DNA from: Climacium dendroides
Taxonomy: Eukaryota; Streptophyta; Bryopsida; Hypnales; Climaciaceae
NCBI GenBank assembly: GCA_950106755.1
Contig: OX467083.1
Location: 45,150,555 to 45,214,554 of the forward strand
Length of the DNA stretch: 64,000 nucleotides
Direction: 5' to 3'
Shown here: piece after piece, positions 21,447 to 35,200 of the stretch
Numbering within the stretch: position 1 is the first letter of the stretch
How the letters are laid out: each line of letters begins with the position of its first letter
Program-made: the position numbers and the translations under genes
Notes under the pieces: generated by a model
Told to the model about the DNA's origin: nothing
Databases searched by the model: none
Seen by the model: the letters and a program-made list of their open reading frames with translations, nothing else

Positions 21447-23340
21447 TTTTTATTGAAGAAACAAAAGTCGACTGACTGAACAATGAAAGCCTGGAAGCAT
21501 AGTAGCTCACCAAGACAGACTTGAGCTTTGACGCTTCAAGCACACCTGCCGCCAACCTCAGTCGCTGCTCCACCTCCACCACACCTCGCGTGTAAAAAGA
21601 CTCTCTCAGGGTTGAAATAAGGTTTAAATAGTCAAGTGACCTTCTGTTGAAGGTCGTGGAAAAGAATATGGACCTAGTATTGCAGGTGAGGAGGCAACTG
21701 ATTCATCGGTGAAACTCGAAACCCGCGTTGTCCGTTCCCCGACGTCGGGCAAATCAGGGCTTGCCGGCCCTAACCCTAAACGTCCTTCCATGCGCACGGC
21801 CCGGGGAAGGCTTTAGACTGTAGTGTCTGTTTTGCCCGCCCGGGCGACATGGAAGGAGGGTCTTAGTCGTGATCACTGCATTCACTGTTCACTGTGTGTA
21901 TTCCCCATTGCCAAGCTTGTTGAGCTGCCGGGCATTCCCAAAACCTGTGCAATATTGACCCATGGGTGTGCCTACGGCGAATTGGACATCCTGTGTCGAC
22001 GGTATGACTGATCCTTCCCGGTCACGCGTTAACGGCAACAGCACGATGCCAAATTTGCCACGATAAATCCGCCTGTCGGGTAGTATGATCGATGGATAGT
22101 ATACTGTAGTCCTTGCCACTTTATTACGTTCGACCAAATTGGGAATCACAAGGTGAGCCCGAGTAGCTCTCGCCCAAGTTTGGAGCAGTAATGGAGAAAT
22201 GGGATCGGACCTTGCCTGCTTGGCCATAGGGATCAATCTGTCAGTCTTGTTACATAAAAACATGAACTTGTCTACAATTTTTTCCAACTTCAAAGGTAAA
22301 CTCATTTGTCTAAATAACTCATTCCCATTTTTTTACACTCCACCCACGATACTTCTGAAAAAAAATCAATTGTTGAGATATATGACAAGGTGTCATAAAA
22401 TGTTTTTTTGATTACAATTTGACTAAAAATGTCACACCCATGTAAGGCCCTTTCGAATAGTGCTTCTAGACACTTGAATAAGACATACATTGATAATCTC
22501 TCATAGCATTGAGCAACGGTGAGTTTTTGAGATACGTATTATAATACAAACATCTCTATCACTAAGTTTTTTAGCGTAACTTCTACCACAAGGTTTGCAC
22601 TTGTAGATTGACAGGTTCCATCATTTTGAAATTTCTTCACCAACCTCTAAACTATTCTAACAAAGACTCCAACAGTAGCTACAATGTCAACTCCTATCTT
22701 CCCTGCCTTACTCAAACCTACAACGCGAGCACAAGTTTCATCTACAATAGCCATCATCTACAAATTTCAAAATACTAATTGGATCCAAAAATTTCAGTAA
22801 CCAACGTCATACACTCATCATTCCAACCTTAATCAATGATCATCCATCATTCCATGATTTAGCCCTCACTTACTTAGTCACCACATAGCCTCACTTACTT
22901 AATCACCACATAACCTCACTTAATCACTCATTACATAGCCTCGTCCATTTAATCATTACTGACATAACCTTGACTCACTCAATTATCACATCTCAATCAT
23001 TACTTAGGCTATTCATGTTTACAAACTTTCAATCTTTTACTTAGAAAAATAATCACCCATCACTTGCCTCTCAGATCATCACACATTCCACCTCCTATTA
23101 TGCTCAATTTTAAATGCAAGCATTCATATTGAGAGGAAAAAACTTCTTCATGCATGTATGGTGTTCAATTTTTAAACAAGTGCATTCTTTAAGATATGAC
23201 AAGTACATACATTTAGATTTGGATATTTTTAATTTTGTTGAGAAGCATTTATGTTTAGAGATTGCATCATTTGAATAATTTCAATCCAAAAGCATGAGTG
23301 TCCAAGATACTTCAACATTTTCAATATGTTCTTAAGATGT
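21447..23340. other. spacer with a GC-richer island at 21500-22240
   Basis: The 21500-22240 stretch has higher GC than its surroundings. It contains a 138-codon minus-strand frame (22305-21889) and a frame of about 90 codons without a start (about 21700-21440, minus, containing RGVVEVEQRLRLAAGVLEAS). I recognise neither, and they may be fragments of a lost gene. From 22300 to 23340 the DNA is AT-rich, with CATCACTTA/TCACATAGCC-type short repeats near 22860-23000. Confidence 0.3.
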
Positions 23341-24240
23341 TTCTTACAATTACACACATTGGTAGATTGTGGATATCTTTTTTTATATAAATTTTTTGAC
23401 CTTGATATTTGACGCACATTATTAACATGAAGAATATTTCTTGTCAAAATTTTTATGGTAAATAGACAATTTCTCAACCCTTGGGAGGGTGTCAAAGTTG
23501 GTAGTAGTGAAATGGTTTCCCCCATTATTTCCCACAACTACACATGTTGGTAGATTGTAGATATCTATTTTGGTATAAATCTTTTGACCTTCAAATTTGG
23601 CACACATGTTATTAACATAGAGGAAATATAGTGCCAAAAATTCCATGATAAATAAATAAAAATTTCAGCCTTTAAAAGGGTGTCAAAGTTGGTAGTAGTG
23701 AAATGGTTTTTTATAGTTACACATGTTGGTAGATTTTGAATATTTTTTTGTATGAATTTTTGGCCTTGAACTTTGGCACACATGTTATTAACATAAAAAA
23801 AATTTTGTGACAAAAATTTAATAGTAAATAAGCAATTTTTCAGCCTTTGGGAGGGTGTCAAAATTGGCAGTAGTGAAATGGTTTCCACGATTGTTTCTCA
23901 AAACGACACATGTTGGTAGATTGTAAATTATTTTTTGTATTGATATTTGGAACTTGAAATTTGGAAAATATATTATTAACATAGAGAAATTTTTGTTCTA
24001 AAAATTTCATGGCAAAATTTGTTTTTCCAATCCTTGGGAGGCTATCAAAATTGGTAACAATGAAATTTTTTTCAAAGTTGGTAGATTTTGAATATCTTTA
24101 TTTTGATAAATCTTTTGGCCTTAAAATTAGGTACATGTCTTATTTACATAAAAAAGATGTTGTAACAAAAATTTCATAGTAAAATACCAAAATTTTCAAC
24201 TCTTGGGAAGTTGTTAAAGTTGATAGCACTCAAGTTTCTT
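23341..24240. repeat. ~180-bp tandem repeat, about five diverged copies
   Basis: The blocks ACACATGTTGGTAGATTTTG, TTATTAACATA, and GGGAGGGTGTCAAAGTTGG plus TAGTAGTGAAATGG recur in the same order about every 180 bp, beginning near 23350, 23540, 23715, 23895 and 24070. The copies are clearly diverged, so the array is old. Minus-strand frames here repeat the same peptide and are artefacts. Confidence 0.8.
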
Positions 24241-24349
24241 TCACTACAAATTCAAAAATGTCATTTTGATTGGTACCCCACTATACATTTTGGAATTTGG
24301 GTTGACCGAAGTTGAAATAGAAAAAGCTGAGGATTTGTATGATGTATGG

Positions 24350-24588
24350 CACTAGTAGAATCTTCTATTTATGCAGACATGAGTTGTCTAGCTTGACACT
24401 ATTTACCTAAACGTTCAATGTAATAAACCCATATTTTTATGTCAATATTATGTCAACATTGATATTCACTAATGTTCATTGTAACATCTTCAATAACATA
24501 AAAACATGGGGTTGTTACATTGAACGTTTAGGTAAACAACATCAAGTTAGATAACTCATGTTTAGATAAACAGGAGATTCTACTAGTG
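24350..24588. mobile_element. CACTA-type MITE with ~80-bp inverted repeats
   Basis: It starts CACTAGTAGAATC and ends GATTCTACTAGTG. The arms stay similar for about 80 bp (TTTACCTAAACGTTCAATGT in both). The CACTAG end and length (239 bp) suggest a CACTA-derived MITE. Flanking triplets are tgg and tga, so the 3-bp duplication is only partly preserved. Confidence 0.75.
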
Positions 24589-27500
24589 TGAGCAATGGAC
24601 ACGTATTGTGAGTTGGTGTCAAAAATGTCAAAATTGTCAAAATCTACCAGTAGAAAGATCATTTTGGGACAAAGGTAGTAACTTAGAGAGTGGAAAAACG
24701 ATTGTAGGCTGGTTTGGTGTATATATGGAGACATTAAAAAGAAGGAACTATTGAAAGATTACTGAAGTAATTAAGATAAATTATGGTTGAATCACCTATA
24801 GCCAATCACTTCAATGATTCCACCTATGTTCATGAGTAATAGAAAACAATGTAATTTTTTGCTATTTAGAAAGGTAGAAATCATGGGGATTGCAATTTTT
24901 TTGGTAATTTTATGCCTTGAATTAAAATTACTATGATTTTTGAAAACCAAAAATTAGTTTGAACCCATACCCAATACATAAGGGGTCTTTGAATTCCAAT
25001 TATTCAAGAACTACTTTTCCACTTGTTACTTCCTACTTTCTTGCTCACTACTTTGTGACATATGTCATGACCTTAGTAGTTCCAACCTTAAAAAGGAGTA
25101 AAAAAGACATTTCAAGCTTTGGTTGGAAATTTGTTCTAGCCTTGGTTCAAAATGATTGCACCCTATAAGTTGGATATAGGTTCTTAGTAAAAAATGGATG
25201 GTTTTATATAAGTTAAGTTTGTTTTAAGCTGATGTGGGTGGGCTATCATTGTCAATAATTGTGTCATGTGCACATCATTGTTGTATCACTTGTAGAATAC
25301 TAAATCCATCCTACAAAATAGGCTCTATAGGATGAATTTTCCTTTAGAGAAATATAGAAATTTTTTATTTGCCACATATAATAAAATTTGCAAAATTTGA
25401 ATTTGTATTTGCAACCAAAGGCCCCAAATCAGCCAAGATAAGTGAAGAATATAAAATTGTCCTAGCACAAAACAGAGTCTTATTTTTTAAAATACCTTGT
25501 TGAATACAAAATTCATCATGCAATGCCTACTTTAGAGGATGGCATTAGTATTCTACATATTACTCTTCATGTGTTTGGAATTGGGATAGTCAACCTAGTA
25601 CTTAATAAGTTACATTAATTGGGAGCTAGCTATAGAGCTAGCTTATTCTAGCCCTTTACTTGGATATTAAGTAGTTGTTTAAATAATTTATTCTGAATTT
25701 TTATTGGCTTTGTTCTCTAGACACTATGGATAGACTGTAGCATTAACTTTTTGGTTTCTAAATTTAAGTTTTTAAATCCTATCCACAACTACATTTATAC
25801 TAAACAAAGTGGTTTGGTTGGAGTGGGCAAAACCTCATGGTCACACAATTCTTGTTTTGTTCCATTTTTGAATGTTTGATTCCCCCAAAATGTAAGCAAA
25901 ATTGTACTTCAAAACTCCAATGTTCACAATGTTAATTTCATGGAGGACCATTCAAGTCCAATGGTGCAACAACAAACAATCCAATGTCCTAAAGTTTAAT
26001 AATGAAGATTCTATGAAAATACTCTATAAAAGCAAAAAAATTGAGAGCAAGGGATTAAGACAAAAGAGACCAAAGAGGCACCAAGAGAAATAGGGTCAAG
26101 AATAAGTTTGCCAAGAGGAAGCAAGAACTAAGAAGAAGACAACAGAGACTATGAATTATTCTTACATTCAAGAAGATATCTCTTTATCCAAAAACATTGT
26201 CTTTTATAATAGAAGATGCCCTATTTTTCCTTTCTAATAATGTTTCTATCGAGAACCATCTAGTTATTTATTGTGGTCAAAATCATACTTAAAAGTATTC
26301 TATGTATGAGTTCAAGTCTTATTATATTCTTAATCTTCTAGTCTTCCACTTAAAGTTGTCTAATTCAAAGTTCTTTTAAATTTTTTTTTTCTATTGTTTC
26401 TATTTAGAACCATACACTAAAGTATTCACCAGCTTCTATGCCTTCAAAAAATTGCTACACATTTTTATTTAAAATAAATTGACAATTGGTAAGTTTAACG
26501 TATTTGAATTTTATTTGATAATAATTTAAAAATAAAATAATAATATACTTAATTGGTAAATTTTATCTTTCTTTATTGAAAATATTTGATGGTATTTTAG
26601 AATGTGATTTTTTAAAATCATTTTATTTGGTTGTTTTAGATTATAAATACTAGCTTAGTGTAGAGTTGCCCAACACCAATACCAATGTAGTATGAAGTTC
26701 ATTGTTCACTTTGTTTATGAACAATTCTTGATGCAACTAGTAACTTTTCTACTCTTAAATTTTAGAAAGAATATAACAAATATGATATCAATAGTAAAAA
26801 ATGGTAAAAAATTACACTATGTGTGGTCCTAAAATTTCACTAGAAGAGAATCATAGTAAGTTGAATTTATCGAGATTAAAGCCCCCCCAAAAGTAATTTA
26901 TTCTATTTTCAAATACTATAATCTTGTAATCTACTCGATGAAGGTTTCCAAATGTTTTTCTATATATTCTTATATTGTCTAGTATAATTTTGAATGTTTT
27001 AAATTCAAAAATGAACTTTTTATTTTTTCAATTTTGCTACATGCATTTGAAAATTATAGAAGTTTTGACAATTTTGAACAAAAAATATTCTCATATTTAA
27101 CACAATATTATAAATGCCCTTACAAAGCTCAATTAGATTTCACAATTAGGTGGGTTTCAAAGTAGCCACTTCCATTATTGTTGGTTTGTCATCATTGGAT
27201 AAAGCTAGCTTTGGAGGGGCTTCCATTTGTCATTAACTACTCTTTTAGTCTTTTAACATTGCAAGTTTTCATCCATCCCAACAAAGTGGGTAACAATTTG
27301 CAAAATTAAAAAATTCATCTGAAGTCTAGCACTTTGATTGAACATAATAACAATTATAACAATAGTTCAAAGTTCTATCCTTCCTATAAGTAGAAGATGG
27401 AGAGAAGTTGTTTTTTGCAATTTACTTAACACTTTTATTGCTTCCTATAAGGTGTCCACACTCCAATTGAAACCCAAGTTGAAACCCTAGAGCAAAACTA

Positions 27501-30350
27501 ACCCCTCAATAATAATTTTGCTTAAAATGTATACCTTTCAAATATGAAACCTTGGACAAATCTACAATCAACATTCTAAGAATTCATGATTTAGCCATGC
27601 CAAAAAAACTTGAAATTTTTGTTTAATTGCCAACAAGACCTAACAAGAATTAAAACAATTTAAAAAAAAGAATAGTGCTCAAAATATAATCATTAATAGA
27701 CCACTTTTTGTGATTGTATTATTGGCCTTCCTCCCATTCTAACATTGTAACATTACACACTCAAGGATCTTCACAAGTATTCTTGTGACTTGGCTTTGTT
27801 GCTTTCAAATATTTGCATTCCAAATTTCAATTCACGATAAATGAGAAATATTAAAAAAAAATTAAAAACATATATTCATGCGTTAGAAAAAATAAATTGC
27901 AAAAATTTTGTGCAAAAGGATTTGCAAGGGTTAATTTCTAAAAGACCAAACTGCATTTTTTTGTGGCAACATAGTAGCTCACTACAAATGGAATTTTTAT
28001 TTTTTTCTTTGAAATTTTCACACAACATGTTTCCAAGGAATAGCTTTAAGGCTCAACAATTTTCATAGCTTTTAACTACAGAGTTAAAAAGTTCTTGTAT
28101 GACGTGAAATTTTTGGGGGACTATAGGCAATTTGGATAGTCCAAAAAATTTCTTAAACAATCATTTTTTAAATTGGTTCTCTATATAAATGTGAAAATTT
28201 TTTAATCATTCCATTTTGATTAATGAGATAAAAGTTATAAGGAGCTTTTGTTTGCAGGTAGTTATGGAATCTCTATTCTAAAATTAGCTTCAAAGTCCTT
28301 TATTTAACTAATTTTCAATATTTTTGGAAAAAAATAAAATTATAGGCTGTAGAATATTCATTGCAAGATTACAACCATTGGGATTGGCATTTTTCAATTC
28401 CATAACTAAATTCTTAACAATTTTATATTTTCAATCATTCTTTACATCTTTCTATTTACTATTTTTTTCCTATATGTTGTACAATTCTAAATGATCTCAA
28501 AATTTTCAAGCATGTAGCCAACTTGCCTTGAAGAATGAATCCAAAGAAGCGCCACCAACATGGACATTTTTCATACAAATGTAACCTTGTGAAGTGTAAC
28601 TACCATATTTTTCATTGGGCCAAAAAAAAAATTGTTGTCACTTCAAACACTAATATCTTGCAATCTACATGGTGAAATTTTTTGAAATTTTTTCTACATC
28701 TTTTCAAACCAATGTACTACAAGATCCTACAATTACATGTGGTTTAGAATGTTTATTTAATTTTTAAATTTGGTACTTGTTCTAAAAATGGCAATTTTGG
28801 AGTGTTTTGGTGAAAATATAGTAAAAAACTTTCAAGGATTAATTGATTGATGTATTTATCTAAAGGCCTATTCAATTTGAACTACAAGAAAAGCAAAAAA
28901 GTATAGAAAATTCCAACCAATCTACACACTAGGACACAAATATAGTATGTAGTTAAATTTAAAGTAGGAGGTTTCTAAAATGGCTCATCTCCTTAAATGT
29001 ACACTATTTGTAAATGTTGCTTTTTCATAGCCTTTAGCAATGTATAGACTATAGTTTTTAGGAGGTGAGTCATTTGAGACCTATGCCATTTCAACTTCAA
29101 AATTTTATAACTAATTCCACAAAGCTCCAAAAAATATGAAACAACTTGGATTAGATGTCAATTCCACTTGTCTTTCAAGAAAAATTTACTTGAAGAATAT
29201 TTTAAGATGTTTCACCTCCCCAAAATTAAGATGTCTTAGATGGTCCATTTATGGACTTGCTACCTTATAGACTCTTGGAGCCATGTTCAATGGCTTCAAA
29301 GTTTAGTTTGCAAATTTTCCTTAACTTATAACTTGCCATGAAATGATATTAAAACATAAATCTCTTCAATTTGTGGTGTCTACACCAATCTAACTTTTTT
29401 CATTAAGTTTATATTTTGCATGTCAATTCTATTGCCATTGTATTGCATGTAAGGTAGCTGACCTATTTCCAACCACTTTGGAGTGCAAGTTTTTTGAATG
29501 TGGAATTTTTTCCATGTACACACATAGAATTTGGAGGGACTATATATTTTTTCAAAATTTCTTATACAAAATGTAATTATCATGAAATTTATAGTGAAAA
29601 GATTCTTTTTGACTTGTAATGGTGATATAGACCTTTTTATTTTTGACTATAGGCTGATTGCAAAATCGACCAAGGGCTAGTTGCAATATTAATAGCCTTA
29701 TAGCCAATCATAATGTGCCACAACTACTCCTTGAACTACACCACAACTTCACGGAAAGAAAGCAAAACTTCATGGAAAGAAACCAACCTATAGATTGGAA
29801 ATGAGTTGATGGTTGGGAATAGGTAAACTATGGTAGTATGCTCTAAAAGTGATCATTTAAGGGCTGGTCCGCTTTTTCATAGGTTTTTGTAGACAAAAAT
29901 ATTTTTATATCATTTTTTAGAGAAAGAAAAATAGACATGGAACCTAACACAAGTGGTTTTGTATTTTTCCAAGCATTTTTGAATTACTTATAAATTTTCA
30001 AAGATTAAGGACATAGGCACCTATTTGTGACCATAGGTCTTCCCAAATCTGTCCACTTGTAATTTGTAAGAAGATGTGCAGATTCAAAGACTATGATTGG
30101 CTCTTGCAACAAAAAAAACAATTTTTTTCCATATTCATTCAATTGCTAAAGTGGTCCATTCAAAGACCACCTCATCTCCATTTTATCCCTAAAGCTAGGA
30201 TCCATTTGAAGAAGATGGTCCATTTTATAGCACACTACCTTACTATAGAAAGAGCTTGTAAGGAATGCAACATATTTTTTGGCCGAAGTCTAAAGAAGTG
30301 ACAAATGTGGGGCCTACTATAGTCAAATAAGAATCCACTCTATAGGAGGC
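24589..30350. other. AT-rich intergenic DNA, no gene seen
   Basis: About 5.8 kb of very AT-rich sequence with only short, low-complexity frames. The 25375-25455 segment is a copy of the repeat near 7725-7810. Nothing else can be supported. Confidence 0.45.
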
Positions 30351-30934
30351 TTAATCCCTAAAGTCCCAAGGCCATCTTGTATCAAAACCACTTTAAACTA
30401 CAATTTCTGCTATGTTCATCTACAAAATAAATTTTTAAAAATATTTTTAAAAATTTGATTGTAGAATCTTGTTCTACACTTGTCTTAGAACAAATGATAT
30501 TTTTTTGTGATTTTTGACCTTATAGATTGAAAGATATTAGCATTCAAAGTAAAGTAAATGAATTTTTTTCAAGAAGTTGCTATGATTGCCCGCAAAACAA
30601 GAAGCTCCATGACTTTCACATCTCTGATCCAAATGGAATGAATCAAAGCTTTCCATTTACAAAAGAATATAATCTACAAGAAAAAAATATTAAAAATTTA
30701 ATTTAATTGTTTTGTGGATTTTTTTCGCTGCCCGATCTCCCCCATTTTGAGGTTATTGTGGCATAACTTTAATTTGCTCTTGGGCGCCGTTTGAAATAAA
30801 AATTATATTCTCCAAAAGCTCATAAGTTTTTCTATCTTTTGGAAAAGTTTCAAAAAGTTTCAATAAAAACTGAGATCATATGAGCCTGAAATCCATTTTG
30901 TCCCATGTAGGGACAATGGGACTTTAGGGGTTAA
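30351..30934. mobile_element. TTAA-flanked non-autonomous element, copy A
   Basis: The left end TTAATCCCTAAAGTCCCAAGG matches the reverse complement of the right end (TTAACCCCTAAAGTCCCATT). TTAA with a CCCT-type terminus is the pattern of piggyBac insertions. There is no transposase frame in its 584 bp. A second, larger copy with the same ends and shared interior (for example ATTGTGGCATAA and GAGATCATATG) lies at 46928-49307. Confidence 0.7.
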
Positions 30935-33062
30935 CCCATAAATGCTACAACAAAAAAATTTTGTTCCATGGATGACAAGGAATTATCCTATATAGGATAG
31001 AAATTGTGAGTAGGTTTTTATTTCTTATTCAAAAATAAATTCCTAAGGGTAGAGTTCAAACTCTAGAAGGTAAAATACTTCTAATCGGAATCTAAATATT
31101 CACCTAAGGGATCCAATTGCAAGATTTTAAGTTTACAACATTCCTATTACATATATTATGCCAAGATTTAAGACCACTTATCACATTAGCAATTGTCTTG
31201 TTTTTCCTCAATTTTTCTTTACTCCAAAATTCTCCACTTTTCCTTTTAACTTTAGCTTTTCACCATTGGTATTCTTATCTTTGTCTTTCTCCATAAAATT
31301 CTTCCTTTTATCTTGGCATGACAACTTCAAATCGTCCATATTTTGGCAACAAATGCATATTTTTATACTCCTTTTATTATCTTCGTTTTTATTTCTTTTT
31401 ATTTTATTTTCATTTTTCATTTATTATTGGTTTTATGCAATACTCTCCAATCAGGAATATGCTGTGTTAACACACTCAACCCTAGGGAATTCTGATTGGT
31501 TTATGATTCAACTACAGACTCTCGGTATTCCAATTGATAATTCATTGCTCATTAACCTCCCAATTGCTAATAATTTATATTCACTTCTTTATTCTTTCTA
31601 ATTAATTTGCTTTACAATTCTTCCTTATTGATATTCTTACTTCATTGTCTCTCAACCACCTCTCAACCACCCGACATACGCAATTTCCAATTTTGATTGG
31701 TTTTATAATTCTTTCTCTATCTTCACATTAATTTAACTCATTCTAAAATTCTCTACACACTTCATCACATTCCAATTCTCTCACAATCTCCACAGTCACA
31801 CACAATTCCAATGAATTATTTTCCCACACACTTCTTGTCACAATTCTCTCTCTCAAATTTTTTCACCAATCGCTCATTCACAATTCTCACTTCATTCCAC
31901 CACAATTGTATTTTCTACATAGTTCATCACATAAACTCTCAAGTACACAACCCATACACAAGCACACAAACGCATTACATAAATCAATTACAAGCACTCA
32001 CACAATTGCACCACACGCATTTCCAAACTTCCTTATATTACTCACATTCACAGAATACAAAAAAACACAATTGCTTTATTCCTAGCAATTGGAAGGAGTT
32101 CCTTTCACTCAGATCAACTGAACTACACAATTGGAAATTCAAAGCTAAATACCAAATCCAACAGTCATAGCTACCAATCGGCCACAGTATCTTTTGAAAT
32201 CCCAACTCTAAATACAATCGGTAAATACTACATATTATCCAACCAACTATACGTCCGATTGGTAAAACTACAAATTTAACTCGAAAAACTACCAATTGGC
32301 CAAAAAACAATATTTCAATTGACTACAGAAATGCAACTATTCATCCTCAGAATTAGGGGTAAAAAGGGACGATCTTCTACTTTGACTCCCAATGAATACT
32401 TTGTTTTTCTTAAACTAGATGATGTCACACGTTCCAAAAAGGTTGATTTTCACAATCACCAGCTTCGCATTTAAGGGTTAATGTTGATTGATGAATGTGA
32501 TGAAGGACTTCTAGAAATGAATGAAATTAATTTTGAAATGATGCTTTCCACCTCAAAGTTAGAACCCCACAACTTCAAGCTGGATGCCCAGATGCCCAGA
32601 TGCCCTTGTTGGACAGTATATTTACTATAAGAAAACATGTTTTTTTTAGATGTCTAAAAAACATGAGAGTACGTTTAGTGTGGCAAGCCAAATGTCAACA
32701 ACAATGCCTCCTAAAGTTCATTATAACTGACGGGAAAAAAATGTGTGAAAATCACAAGAAACATGCAAGTTTTAAGTCTTTTTTTTCTAACACCACAAAA
32801 AACATAGTCTTTGAAGCTCTCCAAAATGTGCCACGTGTTGGACAAGTGACTGCTACATAAGTATGACATGGGCAGGCAGTGCCATGTGGGATAATTTTTC
32901 ATCCATCCAATGAATGATGTAGGTTGTGACTTGAACCCCACCAATTTATGACATGGCAATTGGTTTTGGTTTAGGATTTTGGGGATGTTAACTTAGACAT
33001 TTTTTAAGACATCAATTAGTGCATACCCTACTTATAAAACAAGATCAAGAATTTTATTTAAT
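30935..33062. other. AT-rich intergenic DNA with C/T-rich stretch
   Basis: 31200-32300 is rich in T and C with many CACA/CAATT motifs on the plus strand. The frame at 31158-31601 is a compositional by-product of that (Phe/Leu/Ser runs). The segment 32340-32480 resembles the MITE at 18129-18358. No gene is seen. Confidence 0.4.
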
Positions 33063-33313
33063 GGCCTAATTCGTTAAAATGAGACAATTTGCACATTTTG
33101 AGACTACAACCCTAAAACAATTATAGTGATTTATCCTCGAGTCGAGGATAACATGAGCCTGCAACCTTTGGGAAATCAAAGGTTTTTATATATATTAATA
33201 CATTGAAATCTCAACTTACCAAATAGTCTTAAAATTGAACAGTTATTATGATTTATCTTGGAGTTGAGGACAAAAATGAGACTACCAAAAGTCTCAATAT
33301 AACGAATATGACC
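33063..33313. mobile_element. MITE family 'GGCC-ATATTCGTTATATTGAGAC', copy A
   Basis: The left end GGCCTAATTCGTTAAAATGA pairs with the right end read in reverse, GGTCATATTCGTTATATTGAGAC. The 251-bp interior contains a palindrome, TTATCCTCGAGTCGAGGATAA. A second copy with the same termini lies at 63717-63965. No clear target duplication, so the superfamily is unassigned. Confidence 0.6.
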
Positions 33314-35200
33314 ATTTTAAAATAAATTAAATAAATGAACAAGCAAAATTATTGAATTCAACAAGAATTATAGAAAACTTACCATCTATCATATGAGAGT
33401 TTTTTATGGCAAAATGAAAGAATTTCAACATTAAAGTTAATAAGAATGAAGGGTGGAGAGGTCATATTAATATTCATTCTTTGTTTATGGTGAGACAAAA
33501 GATATGGGATAACTAAAATACGAGAACTTGACCATTGTCCATCTTATTGTTGTTTCAAATGTTTGGATGTTGTTTCAAACATCTGAATCATGTTGTTTTA
33601 GATATTTTACATTAAAGACAATTTTTGCTTTACTTATCCCATATGGATTGTTTCACTTCTTACCATCCCACTTGTATAAAGACCATCTCTTTTCATCTCT
33701 TACCATCCATTTCCATTTTTTTGTAAAGTATGGCATGTGGTTAACCTTCCCTTAAATTTTTCACATATAGTCAATATTTTTACTATAAATTATAGTATTT
33801 TTTACTAACTTATCCATAATTAAAATGGGTCTATTTGTTGGTGTGGTCATCTATATTTTTGGAGGATGTCCTAAAAAACATCAATATGTTTTAGTCATGT
33901 CAAATAAAACATCAACATCAATAATAAATTCAACTTAGATTTATAGCAACATGCCAATGTTTCTCCACAATATCCACAAAAATCTACCTTGTTCTGCTAG
34001 ATGTCCTTTGACATCTTCATGTTTTGTTAGACATTGCATGACAATGATAAAAACATAGTAAAAAAATGTAGATTTCTTACAGTGATTATTCCTTTTTTTT
34101 AAAGTCTGCGGTTTTAGAGGTTCTTCATATAGGTGGGCTAAACTTGATCTCCATTTGCATGTGTGGTTTGCATTTCAAAGTTGGCATCTTGCTTTTCAAT
34201 ATAGAGCTCAAGCCCACTCTTTGTTCCACCCTCCTGGATTTTAGGATTTTTCAAGCTCACTCTCATTTTCATCAACCTGACTTATTATAATAATTTATAA
34301 TTATCTGCCACTTGTCTCCTTGTCTTACTAAAGTTTTATTAAAAACCTATCTTTGGCACATCTGTTCTACATGTCTACCACCTGTTAGTGAAGTCTAAAA
34401 AGATGGTTGGAACTTGAGGTAGGAATCAAGAAACACCTAGAAGTAGGATCAGGGATGGACCCAATTTTACTCGTAGGTTACTTGGATCTCTACCTTTGAA
34501 TCTACCTCTAGTTGGATTCCTTATGTGAATAGCACCTTAGGGTGTATGAGACACCTAGGCCCAACGAAAGTGGTGTGTAATAGACATTGAAAGTCTCACC
34601 TTGGTCTTAGGGCCTACCTTTTGTAATTTTGTCTACGACATTTTATTTTTATTTTTGAAAATTACAATAATGTTGCTTTGGAGAATAATGACACTCGTGT
34701 TAGGGCCCTCATAAGCTTATTAGTTGAAAGCCCACTCAGCATTGAAAACCTACTAATGAAAAGTTGCTAAGTAGCAGCTCAAGGCCAATTGCCATTAGCC
34801 CCCCCTCTAGTTCCTAGACGGGGGCTTCCAGAAACCTAGATGCTCCAAGTTTTAATTCATGTCTCTATTAGATAGTCTTAGGCCTCCCACGTTGGCCCAC
34901 TTAAATGCTTTCTGGTGTCATTTCCGACGCTTTACACATTTGGCACAATTACACTTCATTGTTGCTTTTGGATTTGTGCAAGTTTATAGGTGTTTCATTC
35001 TTATCACTTTCCCCGAATAATCCCATCCAGATTCCCATCTAAACCTTTCAACTCTACAAAGCCAAAACGCAAAGATTGGAGACTGAAATTCTTCGAAAGG
35101 GAGCATAAAGGATGTACTATAATAGAGACCACCTCGACCTCTAGGTTTGGGAGGTCTAGGAGCCTAATGGCAACCGGCCCTCACCACGATTGAGTGACGG
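33314..35200. other. intergenic DNA before the RS-protein gene
   Basis: No gene is recognised. The composition becomes more GC-rich from about 34400 onward. Confidence 0.4.

Noticed and set aside
23341..24240. CRISPR-like array
   Set aside because: Units are long, adjacent and diverged with no short repeat/unique spacer pattern, and the DNA is a plant nuclear genome; it is a tandem repeat.
31158..31601. 147-codon frame resembling a membrane protein
   Set aside because: The Phe/Leu/Ser content follows from the T/C-rich DNA; no start context, homology or splice support.
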